Shown here: one piece after another, positions 22,548 to 36,500 of the stretch | Layout of the letters: every line of letters begins with the position of its first letter | Numbering within the stretch: the stretch's first letter is position 1 | Source: Fasciola hepatica | Taxonomy: Eukaryota; Platyhelminthes; Trematoda; Plagiorchiida; Fasciolidae | Direction: 5' to 3' | Assembly: GCA_948099385.1 (NCBI GenBank) | Contig: CANUEZ040000209.1 | Span: 744,001 to 808,000, forward strand | DNA: 64,000 bases | Made by a program: the position numbers and the translations under genes | The notes under the pieces: model-generated | Databases searched by the model: none | The model's input: the letters and a program-made list of their open reading frames with translations, nothing else | Told to the model about the DNA's origin: nothing

Positions 22548-25500
22548 TTGTGGTTTGGGTGTTCGACTGACAATCGTTCACCCCAACCCTTGTTCGTGTC
22601 CCCGTGTGGGCTCTGTCCATGTGCAATGCTCATGATTCCCTTAGCGGATCAAACAGCTGTACAGTGCTTCCATCATTTACAATGGTCAGTTCAGTGTTCA
22701 AGCTGCATGGAGAATCATATTATACAAATCTACTCTGCTACTGCTCTATTGCATTGTATGAGCAATCTGTGTAGATTGTTCATAAGGGAATACCTTGGTT
22801 TTACTTAGGCCCATAAATAGAGAAGTGATGGAACATAGGATTGGATCGGTGTGCACGAATTTGGTTGTTACCGTTCAAAGCGAAAGCGAAAGCCGAAGCC
22901 AATTTGGGGATTGTGCTGTATCATGTAGTGTATATGTTGAACAAAGCGTTGAGACACATATGGGATAGCCTTGTTGTTTGGGTGTTCGACTGACAATCGT
23001 TCACCCCAACCGTTGTTCGTGTCCCCGTGTGGGCTCTGTCCATGTGCAATGCTCATGATTCCCTTAGCGGATCAAACAGCTGTACAGTGCTTCCATCATT
23101 TTCAATGGTCAGTTCAGTGTTCAAGCTGCATGGAGAATCATATTATACAAATCTACTCTGCTACTGCTCTATTGCATTGTATGAGCCATCTGTGCGGCGA
23201 CATTTCATAAGGGAATGCCTTGGTTTTATTTAGGCCCATAAATAGAGAAGTGATGGAACATAGGATTGGATCGGTGGGCGAGAATTTGGTTGTTACCGTT
23301 CAAAGCGAAAGCGAAAGCCGAAGCCAATTTGGGCATTGTGCTATATCATGTAGTGTATATGTTGAAAAACGTTTTGAGACAAATATCCAATAGCCTTGTG
23401 GTTTGGGTGTTCGACTGATATTCGTTCAACCCAACCCTTGTTCGTGTCCCCGTGTGGGCTCTGTCCATGTGCAATGCTCATGATTCCCTTAGCGGATCAA
23501 ACAGCTGTACAGTGCTTCCATCATTTTCAATGGTCAGTTCAGTGTTCAAGCTGCATGGAGAATCATATTATACAAATCTACTCTGCTACTGCTCTATTGC
23601 ATTGTATGAGCAATCTGTGTGGATTGTTCATAAGGGAATGCCTTGGTTTTACTTAGGCCCATAAATAGAGAAGTGATGGAACATAGGATTGGATCGGTGT
23701 GCGAGAATATGGTTGTTACCGTTCAAAGCGAAAGCGAAAGCCGAAGCCAATTTGGGGATTGTGCTATATCATGTATTGTATATGTTGAACAAAGCGTTCA
23801 GACCCATATCGGATAGCCTTGTGGTTTGAGTGTTCGACTGACAATCGTTCACCCCAACCCTTGTTCGTGTCCCCGTGTGGGCTCTGTCCATGTGCAATGC
23901 TCATGATTCCCTTAGCGGATCAAACAGCTGTACAGTGCTTCCATAATTTTCAATGGTCAGTTCAGTGTTCAAGCTGCATGGAGAATCATATTATACAAAT
24001 CTACTCTGCTACTGCTCTATTGCATTGTATGAGCAATCTGTGTGGGGATTGTTCATAAGGGAATGCCTTGGTTTTACTTAGGCCCATAAATAGAGAAGTG
24101 ATGGAACATAGGATTGGATCGGTGTGCGAGAATTTGGTTGTTACCGTTCAAAGCGAAAGCGAAAGCCGAAGCCAATTTGGGGATTGTGCTATATCATGTA
24201 GTGTATATGTTGAACAAAGCGTTCAGACCCATATGGGATAGCCTTGTGGTTTGGGTGTTCGACTGACAATCGTTCACCCCAACCCTTGTTCGTGTCCCCG
24301 TGTGGGCTCTGTCCATGTGCAATGCTCATGATTCCCTTAGCGGATCAAACAGCTGTACAGTGCTTCCATAATTTTCAACGGTCAGTTCAGTGTTCAAGCT
24401 GCATGGAGAATCATATTATACAGATCTACTCTGCTACTGCTCTATTGCATTGTATGAGCAATCTGTGTGGGGATTGTTCATAAGGGAATGCCTTGGTTTT
24501 ACTTAGGCCCATAAATAGAGGAGTGATGGAACATAGGATTGGATCGGTGTGCGAGAATTTGGTTGTTACCGTTCAAAGCGAAAGCGAAAGCCGAAGCCAA
24601 TTTGGGGATTGTGCTATATCATGTATTGTATATGTTGAACAAAGCGTTGAGACCCATATGGGATAGACTTGTGGTTTGGGTGTTCGACTGACAATCGTTC
24701 ACCCCAACCCTTGTTCGTGTCCCCGTGTGGGCTCTGTCCATGTGCAATGCTCATGATTCCCTTAGCGGATCAAACAGCTGTACAGTGCTTCCATCATTTT
24801 CAATGGTCAGTTCAGTGTTCAAGCTGCATGGAGAATCATATTATACAAATCTACTCTGCTACTGCTCTATTGCATTGTATGAGCAATCTGTGTGGGGATT
24901 GTTCATAAGGGAATGCCTTGGTTTTACTTAGGCCCATAAATAGAGAAGTGATGGAACATAGGATTGGATCGGTGTGCGAGAATTTGGTTGTTACCGTTCA
25001 AAGCGAAAGCGAAAGCCGAAGCCAATTTGGGGATTGTGCTATATCATGTAGTGAATATGTTGAACAAACCGTTGAGACCCATATCGGATAGCCTTGTGGT
25101 TTGGGTGTTCGACTGACATTCGTTCACCCCAACCCTTGTTCGTGTCCCCGTGTGGGCTCTGTCCATGTGCAATTCTCATGATTCCCTTAGCGGATCAAAC
25201 AGCGGTGCAGTGTTTCCATCATTTTCAATGGTCAGTTCAGTGTTCAAGCTGCATGGAGAATCATATTATACAAATCTACTCTGCTACTGCTCTATTGCAT
25301 TGTATGAGCAATCTGTGTGGATTGTTCATAAGGGAATGCCTTGGTTTTACTTAGGCCCATAAATAGAGAAGTGATGGAACATAGGATTGGATCGGTGTGC
25401 GAGAATATGGTTGTTACCGTTCAAAGCGAAAGCAAAAGCCGAAGCCAATTTGGGGATTGTGCTATATCTTGTATTGTTTATGTTGAACGAAGCGTTGAGA

Positions 25501-27636
25501 CCCATATCGGATAGCCTTGTGGTTTGGGTGTTCGACTGACAATCGTTCACCCCAACCCTTGTTCGTGTCCCCGTGTGGGCTCTATCCATGTGCAATGCTC
25601 ATGATTCCCTTAGCGGATCAAACAGCTGTACAGTGCTTCCATAATTTTCAATGGTCAGTTCAGTGTTCAAGCTGCATGGAGAATCATATTATACAAATCT
25701 ACTCTGCTACTGCTCTATTGCATTGTATGAGCAATCTGTGTGGATTGTTCATAAGGGAATGCCTTGGTTTTACTTGGGCCCATAAATAGAGAAGTGATGG
25801 AACATAGGATTGGATCGGTGTGCGAGAATTTGGTTGTTACCGTTCAAAGCGAAGCGAAAGCCGAAGCCAATTTAGGGATTGTGCTATATCATGTAGTGTA
25901 TATGTTGAACAAAGCGTTCAGACCCATATCGGATAGACTTGTGGTTTGGGTGTTCGACTGACAATCGTTCACCCCAACCCTTGTTCGTGTCCCCGTGTGG
26001 GCTCTGTCCATGTGCAATGCTCATGATTCCCTTAGCGGATCAAACAGCCTTACAGTGCTTCCATAATTTCCAATGGTCAGTTCAGTGTTCAAGCTGCATG
26101 GAGAATCATATTATACAAATCTACTCTGCTACTGCTCTAGTGCATTGTATGAGCAATTTGTGTGGGGATTGTTCATAAGGGAATGCCTTGGTTTTACTTA
26201 GGCCCATAAATAGAGGAGTGATGGAACATAGGATTGGATCGGTGTGCGAGAATTTGGTTGTTACCGTTCAAAGCGAAAGCGAAAGCCGAAGCCAATTTGG
26301 GGATTGTGCTATATCATGTATTGTATATGTTCCACAAAGCGTTGAGACCCATATCGGATAGCCTTGTGGTTTGGGTGTTCGACTGACATTCGTTCACCCC
26401 AACCCTTGTTCGTGTCCCCGTGTGGGCTCTGTCCATGTGCAATGCTCATGATTCCCTTAGCGGATCAAACAGCCTTACAGTGCTTCCATAATTTTCAACG
26501 GTCAGTTCAGTGTTCAAGCTGCATGGAGAATCATATTATACAAATCTACTCTGCCACTGCTCTATTGCATTGTATGAGCAATCTGTGTGGGGATTGTTCA
26601 TAAGGGAATGCCTTGGTTTTACTTAGGCCCATAAATAGAGGAGTGATGGAACATAGGATTGGATCGGTGTGCGAAAATTTGGTTGTTACCGTTCAAAGCA
26701 AAAGCGAAAGCCGAAGCCAATTTGGGGATTGTGCTATATCATGTATTGTATATGTTGAACAAAGCGTTGAGACCCATATCGGATAGCCTTGTGGTTTGGG
26801 TGTTCGACTGACAATCGTTCACCCCAAACCTAGTTCGTGGCCCGTGTGGGCTCTGTCCATGTGCAATGCTCATGGTTCCCTTAGCGGATCAAACAGCTGT
26901 ACAGTGCTTCCATAATTGTCAATGGTCAGTTCAGTGTTCAAGCTGCATGGAGAATCATATTATACAAATCTACTCTGCCACTGCTCTATTGCATTGTATG
27001 AGCAATCTGTGTGGATTGTTCATAAGGGAATGCCTTGGTTTTACTTAGGCCCATAAATAGAGGAGTGATGGAACATAGGATTGGATCGGTGTGCGAGAAT
27101 TTGGTTGTTACCGTTCAAAGCGAAAGCGAAAGCCGAAGCCAATTTGGGGATTGTGCTATATCATGTATTGTATATGTTGAACAAAGCGTTGAGACCCATA
27201 TGGGATAGCCTTGTGGTTTGGGTGTTCGACTGACAATCGTTCACCCCAACCCTTGTTCGTGTCCCCGTGTGGGCTCTGTCCATGTGCAATGCTCATGATT
27301 CCCTTAGCGGATCAAACAGCTGTACAGTGCTTCCATCATTTTCAATGGTCAGTTCAGTGTTCAAGCTGCATGGAGAATCATATTATACAAATCTACTCTG
27401 CCACTGCTCTATTGCATTGTATGAGCAATCTGTGTGGATTGTTCATAAGGGAATGCCTTGGTTTTTTTTCTAAGGCCCATAAATAGAGAAGTGATGGAAC
27501 ATAGGATTGGATCGGTGTGCGAGAATTTGGTTGTTACCGTTCAAAGCGAAAGCGAAAGCCGAAGCCAATTTGGTGATTGTGCTATATCATGTATTGTCTA
27601 TGTTGAACAAAGCGTTGAGACCCATATTGGATAGCC
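22548..27636. repeat. Irregular (monomeric) satellite stretch
   Basis: Twelve monomers are anchored from 22,548 to 27,211 with no clear higher-order period. From here rightward the anchor is almost always TTGTGG; TTGTTG occurs for the last time at 22,971. Private changes are scattered: GTGCACGAATTTGG near 22,852, GTGCGGCGACATTTC near 23,192, a one-base loss in the hexamer tract near 25,850, CCTAGTTCGTGGCCCGTG near 26,829, and AGCCTTACAGTG in the monomers at 25,939 and 26,364. Some have GAGGAGTGATGG downstream of the TATA-like motif. Confidence 0.93.
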
Positions 27637-28911
27637 TTGTGGTTTGGGTGTTCGACTGACATTCGTTCACCCCATCCTTTGTTCGTGTCCCCGTGTGGGC
27701 TCTGTCCATGTGCAATGCTCATGATTCCCTTAGCGGATCAAACAGCTGTACAGTGCTTCCATAATTTTCAACGGTCAGTTCAGTGTTCAAGCTGCATGGA
27801 GAATCATATTGTACAAATCTACTCTGCTACTGCTCTATTGCATTGTATGAGCAATCTGTGTGGGGATTGTTCATAAGGGAATGCCTTGGTTTTACTTAGG
27901 CCCATAAATAGAGAAGTGATGGAACATAGGATTGGATCGGTGTGCGAGAATTTGGTTGTTACCGTTCAAAGCGAAAGCGAAAGCCGAAGCCAATTTGGGC
28001 ATTGTGCTATATCATGTATTGTATATGTTGAACAAAGCGTTGAGACCCATATCGGATAGCCTTGTGGTTTGGGTGTTCGACTGACATTCGTTCACCCCAT
28101 CCTTTGTTCGTGTCCCCGTGTGGGCTCTGTCCATGTGCAATGCTCATGATTCCCTTAGCGGATCAAACAGCTGTACAGTGCTTCCATAATTTTCAACGGT
28201 CAGTTCAGTGTTCAAGCTGCATGGAGAATCATATTGTACAAATCTACTCTGCTACTGCTCTATTGCATTGTATGAGCAATCTGTGTGGGGATTGTTCATA
28301 AGGGAATGCCTTGGTTTTACTTAGGCCCATAAATAGAGAAGTGATGGAACATAGGATTGGATCGGTGTGCGAGAATTTGGTTGTTACCGTTCAAAGCGAA
28401 AGCGAAAGCCGAAGCCAATTTGGGCATTGTGCTATATCATGTATTGTATATGTTGAACAAAGCGTTCAGACCCATATCGGATAGCCTTGTGGTTTGGGTG
28501 TTCGACTGACATTCGTTCACCCCATCCTTTGTTCGTGTCCCCGTGTGGGCTCTGTCCATGTGCAATGCTCATGATTCCCTTAGCGGATCAAACAGCTGTA
28601 CAGTGCTTCCATCATTTTCAATGGTCAGTTCAGTGTTCAAGCTGCATGGAGAATCATATTATACAAATCTACTCTGCTACTGCTCTATTGCATTGTATGA
28701 GCAATCTGTGTGGGGATTGTTCATAAGGGAATGCCTTGGTTTTACTTAGGCCCATGAATAGAGAAGTGATGGAACATAGGATTGGATCGGTGTGCGAAAA
28801 TTTGGTTGTTACCGTTCAAAGCGAAAGCGAAAGCCGAAGCCAATTTGGGGATTGTGCTATATCATGTATTGTATATGTTGAACAAAGCGTTGAGACCCAT
28901 ATCGGATAGCT
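27637..28911. repeat. Run of three near-identical 425-bp monomers
   Basis: Monomers at 27,637, 28,062 and 28,487 share ACCCCATCCTTTGTTCG, found nowhere else in the window, and the last two are preceded by TTTGGGCATTGTGC. The first two also share AACGGTCAG and CATATTGTACAAATC. The third has reverted to ATGGTCAG and CATATTATACAAATC. This is a small, recent single-monomer expansion. Confidence 0.88.
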
Positions 28912-31878
28912 TTGTGGTTTGGGTGTTCGACTGACAATCATTCACCCCAACCCTTGTTCGTGTCCCCGTGTGGGCTCTGTCCATGTGCAATGCTCATGAT
29001 TCCCTTAGCGGATCAAACAGCTGTACAGTGCTTCCATCATTTTCAATGGTTAGTTCAGTGTTCAAGCTGCATGGAGAATCATATTATACAAATCTACTCT
29101 GCTACTGCTCTATTGCATTGTATGAGTAATCTGTGTGGATTGTTCATAAGGGAATGCCTTGGTTTTACTTAGGCCCATAAATAGAGAAGTGATGGAACAT
29201 AGGATTGGATCGGTGTGCGAGAATTTGGTTGTTACCGTTAAAAGCGAAAGCGAAAGCCGAAGCCAATTTGGGGATTGTGCTATATCATGTATTGTATATG
29301 TTGAACAAAGCGTTGAGACCCATATTGGATAGCCTTGTGGTTTGGGTGTTCGACTGACAATCATTCACCCCAACCCTTGTTCGTGTCCCCGTGTGGGCTC
29401 TGTCCATGTGCAATGCTCATGATTCCCTTAGCGGATCAAACAGCTGTACAGTGCTTCCATAATTTTCAATGGTCAGTTCAGTGTTCAAGCTGCATGGAGA
29501 ATCATATTATACAAATCTACTCTGCTACTGCTCTATTGCATTGTATGAGCAATCTGTGTGGGGATTGTTCATAAAGGAATGCCTTGGTTTTACTTAGGCC
29601 CATAAATAGAGAAGTGATGGAACATAGGATTGGATCGGTGTGCGAGAATTTGGTTGTTACCGTTCAAAGCGAAAGCGAAAGCCGAAGCCAATTTGGGGAT
29701 TGTGCTATATCATGTATTGTATATGTTGAACAAAGCGTTGAGACCCATATTGGATAGCCTTGTGGTTTGGGTGTTCGACTGACAATCGTTCACCCCAACC
29801 CTTGTTCGTGTCCCGTGTGGGCTCTGTCCATGTGCAATGCTCATGGTTCCCTTAGCGGATCAAACAGCTGTACAGTGCTTCCATAATTGTCAATGGTCAG
29901 TTCAGTGTTCAAGCTGCATGGAGATTCATATTATACAAATCTACTCTGCTACTGCTCTATTGCATTGTATGAGCAATCTGTGTGGATTGTTCATAAGGGA
30001 ATGCCTTGGTTTTACTTAGGCCCATAACTAGAGAAGTGATGGAACATAGGATTGGATCGGTGTGCGAAAATTTGGTTGTTACCGTTCAAAGCAAAAGCGA
30101 AAGCCGAAGCCAATTTGGGGATTGTGCTATATCATGTATTGTATATGTTGAACAAAGCGTTGAGACCCATATTGGATAGCCTTGTGGTTTGGGTGTTCGA
30201 CTGACAATCATTCACCCCAACCCTTGTTCGTGTCCCCGTGTGGGCTCTGTCCATGTGCAATGCTCATGATTCCCTTAGCGGATCAAACAGCTGTACAGTG
30301 CTTCCATCATTTTCAATGGTCAGTTCAGTGTTCAAGCTGCATGGAGAATCATATTATACAAATCTACTCTGCTACTGCTCTATTGCATTGTATGAGCAAT
30401 CTGTGTGGGGCATGTTCATAAGGGAATGCCTTGGTTTTACTTAGGCCCATAAATAGAGAAGTGATGGAACATAGGATTGGATCGGTGTGCGAGAATTTGG
30501 TTGTTACCGTTCAAAGCAAAAGCGAAAGCCGAAGCAAATTTGGGGATTGTGCTATATCATGTATTGTATATGTTGAACAAAGCGTTGAGACCCATATCGG
30601 ATAGCCTTGTGGTTTGGGTGTTCGACTGTTATTCGTTCACCCCAACCCTTGTTCGTGTCCCGTGTGGGCTCTGTCCATGTGCAATGCTCATGGTTCCCTT
30701 AGCGGATCAAACAGCTGTACAGTGCTTCCATCATTTTCAATGGTCAGTTCAGTGTTCAAGCTGCATGGAGATTCATATTATACAAATCTACTCTGCTACT
30801 GCTCTATTGCATTGTATGAGCAATCTGTGTGGGGCATGTTCATAAGGGAATGCCTTGGTTTTACTTAGGCCCATAACTAGAGAAGTGATGGAACATAGGA
30901 TTGCATCGGTGTGCGAAAATTTGGTTGTTACCGTTCAAAGCGAAAGCGAAAGCCGAAGCCAATTTGGGGATTGTGCTATATCATGTATTGTATATGTTGA
31001 ACAAAGCGTTCAGACCCATATCTGATAGCCTTGTGGTTTGGGTGTTCGACTGACATTCGTTCACCCCAAACCTTGATAGTGTATCCGTGTGGCCTCTGTC
31101 CATGTGCAATGCTCATGATTCCCCTATCGGATCATTCAGCTGTACAATGCTTCCATAATTGTCAATGGTCAGTTCAGTGTTCAAGCTGCATGGAGAATCA
31201 TATTATACAAATCTACTCTGCTACTGCTCTATTGCATTGTATGAGCAATCTGTGTGGGGCATGTTCATAAGGGAATGCCTTGGTTTTACTCAGGCCCATA
31301 AATAGAGAAGTGATGGAACATAGGATTGGATCGGTGTGCGAGAATTTGGTTGTTACCGTTCAAAGCGAAAGCGGAAGCCGAAGCCAATTTGGGGATTGTG
31401 CTATATCATGTAGTGTATATGTTGAACAAAGCGTTGAGACCCATATCGGATAGCCTTGTGGTTTGGGTGTTCGACTGACAATCATTCACCCCAACCCTTG
31501 TTCGTGTCCCCGTGTGGGCTCTGTCCATGTGCAATGCTCATGATTCCCTTAGCGGATCAAACAGCTGTACAGTGCTTCCATCATTTTCAATGGTCAGTTC
31601 AGTGTTCAAGCTGCATGGAGAATCATATTATACAAATCTACTCTGCTACTGGTCTATTGCATTGTATGAGCAATCTGTGTGGATTGTTCATAAGGGAATG
31701 CCTTGGTTTTACTTAGGCCCATAAATAGAGAAGTGATGGAACATAGGATTGGATCGGTGTGCGAGAATTTGGTTGTTACCGTTCAAAGCGAAAGCGAAAG
31801 CCGAAGCCAATTTGGGGATTGTGCTATATCATGTATTGTATATGTTGAACAAAGCGTTGAGACCCATATTGGATAGCC
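28912..31878. repeat. Irregular satellite stretch
   Basis: Monomers are anchored at 28,912, 29,335, 29,760, 30,182, 30,607, 31,031 and 31,456. It introduces two types seen again further right: the V type (CCCGTG, CATGGTTCCC, often AATTGTCAATGG and GGAGATTCAT; 29,760 and 30,607) and the YP type (TGTATCCGTGTGGCC; 31,031). The hinge form GGGGCATGTTC also appears first here. Confidence 0.92.
30607..31455. repeat. V + YP monomer pair, copy 1
   Basis: The V monomer (30,607) has hinge GGGGCATG and CATAACTAGAG, and is followed by a YP monomer (31,031) with CTTGATAGTGTATCCGTG, hinge GGGGCATG and TTTACTCAGGCCC. The same combination in the same order occurs at 36,114-36,962, about 5.5 kb to the right. 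Confidence 0.8.
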
Positions 31879-33570
31879 TTGTGGTTTGGGTGTTCGACTG
31901 ACATTCGTTCACCCCAACCCTTGTTCGTGTCCCCGTGTGGGCTCTGTCCATGTGCAATGCTCATGATTCCCTTAGCGGATCAAACAGCTGTAAAGTGCTT
32001 CCATCATTTTCAATGGTCAGTTCAGTGTTCAAGCTGCATGGAGAATCATATTATACAAATCTACTCTGCTACTGCTCTATTGCATTGTATGAGTAATCTG
32101 TGTGGATTGTTCATAAGGGAATGCCTTGGTTTTACTTAGGCCCTTAACTAGAGAAGTGATGGAACATAGGATTGGATCGGTGTGCGAAAATTTGGTTGTT
32201 ACCGTTCAAAGCGAAAGCGAAAGCCGAAGCCAATTTGGGGATTGTGCTATATCATGTATTGTATATGTTGAACAAAGCGTTCAGACCCATATGGGATAGC
32301 CTTGTGGTTTGGGTGTTCGACTGACATTCGTTCACCCCAACCCTTGTTCGTGTACCCGTGTGGGCTCTGTCCATGTGCAATGCTCATGATTCCCTTAGCG
32401 GATCAAACAGCTGTACAGTGCTTCCATCATTTTCAATGGTCAGTTCAGTGTTCAAGCTGCATGGAGAATCATATTATACAAATCTACTCTGCTACTGCTC
32501 TATTGCATTGTGTGAGCAATCTGTGTGGATTGTTCATAAGGGAATGCCTTGGTTTTACTTAGGCCCATAAATAGAGAAGTGATGGAACATAGGATTGGAT
32601 CGGTGTGCGAGAATTTGGTTGTTACCGTTCAAAGCGAAAGCGAAAGCCGAAGCCAATTTGGGGATTGTGCTATATCATGTATTGTATATGTTGAACAAAG
32701 CGTTGAGACCCATATTGGATAGCCTTGTGGTTTGGGTGTTCGACTGACAATCATTCACCCCAACCCTTGTTCGTGTCCCCGTGTGGGCTCTGTCCATGTG
32801 CAATGCTCATGATTCCCTTAGCGGATCAAACAGCTGTACAGTGCTTCCATCATTTTCAATGGTCAGTTCAGTGTTCAAGCTGCATGGAGAATCATATTAT
32901 ACAAATCTACTCTGCTACTGCTCTATTGCATTGTATGAGTAATCTGTGTGGATTGTTCATAAGGGAATGCCTTGGTTTTACTTAGGCCCTTAACTAGAGA
33001 AGTGATGGAACATAGGATTGGATCGGTGTGCAAAAATTTGGTTGTTACCGTTCAAAGCGAAAGCGAAAGCCGAAGCCAATTTGGGGATTGTGCTATATCA
33101 TGTATTGTATATGTTGAACAAAGCGTTCAGACCCATATGGGATAGCCTTGTGGTTTGGGTGTTCGACTGACATTCGTTCACCCCAACCCTTGTTCGTGTA
33201 CCCGTGTGGGCTCTGTCCATGTGCAATGCTCATGATTCCCTTAGCGGATCAAACAGCTGTACAGTGCTTCCATCATTTTCAATGGTCAGTTCAGTGTTCA
33301 AGCTGCATGGAGAATCATATTATACAAATCTACTCTGCTACTGCTCTATTGCATTGTGTGAGCAATCTGTGTGGATTGTTCATAAGGGAATGCCTTGGTT
33401 TTACTTAGGCCCATAAATAGAGAAGTGATGGAACATAGGATTGGATCGGTGTGCGAGAATTTGGTTGTTACCGTTCAAAGCGAAAGCGAAAGCCGAAGCC
33501 AATTTGGGGATTGTGCTATATCATGTATTGTATATGTTGAACAAAGCGTTGAGACCCATATTGGATAGCC
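31879..33570. repeat. Dimeric higher-order repeat, 846-bp unit, two copies
   Basis: The first monomer type (31,879 and 32,725) has ATGAGTAATCTG and CCCTTAACTAGAG. The second (32,302 and 33,148) has CGTGTACCCGTGTGG and TTGTGTGAGCAATC. Units are 31,879-32,724 and 32,725-33,570. A third first-type monomer follows at 33,571 with the normal CCCATAAATAG. One copy has GTGCAAAAATTTGG near 33,030, where the other has GTGCGAAAATTTGG, consistent with a CpG transition. Confidence 0.88.
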
Positions 33571-36500
33571 TTGTGGTTTGGGTGTTCGACTGACAATCAT
33601 TCACCCCAACCCTTGTTCGTGTCCCCGTGTGGGCTCTGTCCATGTGCAATGCTCATGATTCCCTTAGCGGATCAAACAGCTGTACAGTGCTTCCATCATT
33701 TTCAATGGTCAGTTCAGTGTTCAAGCTGCATGGAGAATCATATTATACAAATCTACTCTGCTACTGCTCTATTGCATTGTATGAGTAATCTGTGTGGATT
33801 GTTCATAAGGGAATGCCTTGGTTTTACTTAGGCCCATAAATAGAGAAGTGATGGAACATAGGATTGGATCGGTGTGCGAGAATTTGGTTGTTACCGTTCA
33901 AAGCCAAAGCGAAAGCCGAAGCCAATTTGGGGATTGTGCTATTTCATGTATTGTATATGTTGAACAAAGCGTTGAGATGCATATCGGATAGCCTTGTGGT
34001 TTGGGTGTTCGACTGACAATCATTCACCCCAACCCTTGTTCGTGTCCCCGTGTGGGCTCTGTCCATGTGCAATGCTCATGATTCCCTTAGCGGATCAAAC
34101 AGCTGTACAGTGCTTCCATCATTTTCAATGGTCAGTTCAGTGTTCAAGCTGCATGGAGAATCATATTATACAAATCTACTCTGCTACTGCTCTATTGCAT
34201 TGTATGAGTAATCTTTGTGGATTGTTCATAAGGGAATGCCTTGGTTTTACTTAGGCCCATAACTATTGAAGTGATGGAACATAGGATTGGATCGGTGTGC
34301 GAAAATTTGGTTGTTACCGTTCAAAGCGAAAGCGAAAGCCGAAGCCAATTTGGGGATTGTGCTATATCATGTATTGTATATGTTGAACAAAGCGTTGAGA
34401 CCCATATCGGATAGCCTTGTGGTTTGAGTGTTCGACTGACAATCATTCACCCCAACCCTTGTACGTGTCCCCGTGTGGGCTCTGTCCATGTGCAATGCTC
34501 ATGATTCCCTTAGCGGATCAAACAGCTGTACAGTGCTTCCATCATTTTCAATGGTCAGTTCAGTGTTCAAGCTGCATGGAGAATCATATTATACAAATCT
34601 ACTCTGCTACTGCTCTATTGCATTGTATGAGCAATCTGTGTAGGGCATGTTCATCATGGAATGCCTTGGTTTAACTTAGGCCCATAAATAGAGAAGTGAT
34701 GGAACATAGGATTGGATCGGTGTGCGAAAATTTGGTTGTTACCGTTCAAAGCGAAAGCGAAAGCCGAAGCCAATTTGGGGATTGTGCTATATCATGTATT
34801 GTATATGTTGAACAAAGCGTTCAGACCCATATCGGATAGCCTTGTGGTTTAGGTGTTCGACTGACATTCGTTCACCCCAACCCTTGTTCGTGTCCCCGTG
34901 TGGGCTCTGTCCATGTGCAATGCTCATGATTCCCTTAGCGGATCAAACAGCTGTACAGTGCTTCCATCATTTTCAATGGTCAGTTCAGTGTTCAAGCTGC
35001 ATGGAGAATCATATTATACAAATCTACTCTGCTACTGCTCTATTGCATTGTATGAGCAATCTGTGTGGGGATTGTTCATAAGGGAATGCCTTGGTTTTAC
35101 TTAGGCCCATAAATAGAGAAGTGATGGAACATAGGATTGGATCGGTGTGCGAGAATTTGGTTGTTACCGTTCAAAGCGAAAGCGAAAGCCGAAGCCAATT
35201 TGGGGATTGTGCTATATCATGTATTGTATATGTTGAACAAAGCGTTGAGACCCATATCGGATAGCCTTGTGGTTTGGGTGTTCGACTGACAATCGTTCAC
35301 CCCAACCCTTGTTCGTGTCCCGTGTGGGCTCTGTCCATGTGCAATGCTCATGGTTCCCTTAGCGGATCAAACAGCTGTACAGTGCTTCCATAATTGTCAA
35401 TGGTCAGTTCAGTGTTCAAGCTGCATGGAGATTCATATTATACAAATCTACTCTGCTACTGCTCTATTGCATTGTATGAGCAATCTGTGTAGGGCATGTT
35501 CATCATGGAATGCCTTGGTTTAACTGAGGCCCATAACTAGAGAAGTGATGGAACATAGGATTGGATCGGTGTGCGAAAATTTGGTTGTTACCGTTCAAAG
35601 CGAAAGCGAAAGCCGAAGCCAATTTGGGGATTGTGCTATATCATGTATTGTATATGTTGAACAAAGCGTTGAGACCCATATGGGATAGCCTTGTGGTTTG
35701 GGTGTTCGACTGACATTCGTTCACCCCAACCCTTGTTCGTGTCCCCGTGTGGGCTCTGTCCATGTGCAATGCTCATGATTCCCTTAGCGGATCAAACAGC
35801 TGTACAGTGCTTCCATAATTTTCAATGGTCAGTTCAGTGTTCAAGCTGCATGGAGAACCATATTATACAAATCTACTCTGCTACTGCTCTATTGCATTGT
35901 GTGAGCAATCTGTGTGGATTGTTCATAAGGGAATGCCTTGGTTTTACTTAGGCCCATAAATAGAGAAGTGATGGAACATAGGATTGGATCGGTGTGCGAG
36001 AATTTGGTTGTTACCGTTCAAAGCGAAAGCGAAAGCCGAAGCCAATTTGGGGATTTTGCTATATCATGTATTGTATATGTTGAACACAGCGTTGAGACCC
36101 GTATTGGATAGCCTTGTGGTTTGGGTGTTCGACTGACAATCGTTCACCCCAACCCTTGTTCGTGTCCCGTGTGGGCTCTGTCCATGTGCAATGCTCATGG
36201 TTCCCTTAGCGGATCAAACAGCTGTACAGTGCTTCCATAATTGTCAATGGTCAGTTCAGTGTTCAAGCTGCATGGAGATTCATATTATACAAATCTACTC
36301 TGCTACTGCTCTATTGCATTGTATGAGCAATCTGTGTGGGGCATGTTCATAAGGGAATGCCTTGGTTTTACTTAGGCCCATAACTAGAGAAGTGATGGAA
36401 CATAGGATTGGATCGGTGTGCGAGAATTTGGTTGTTACCGTTCAAAGCGAAAGCGAAAGCCGAAGCCAATTTGGGGATTGTGCTATATCATGTATTGTAT

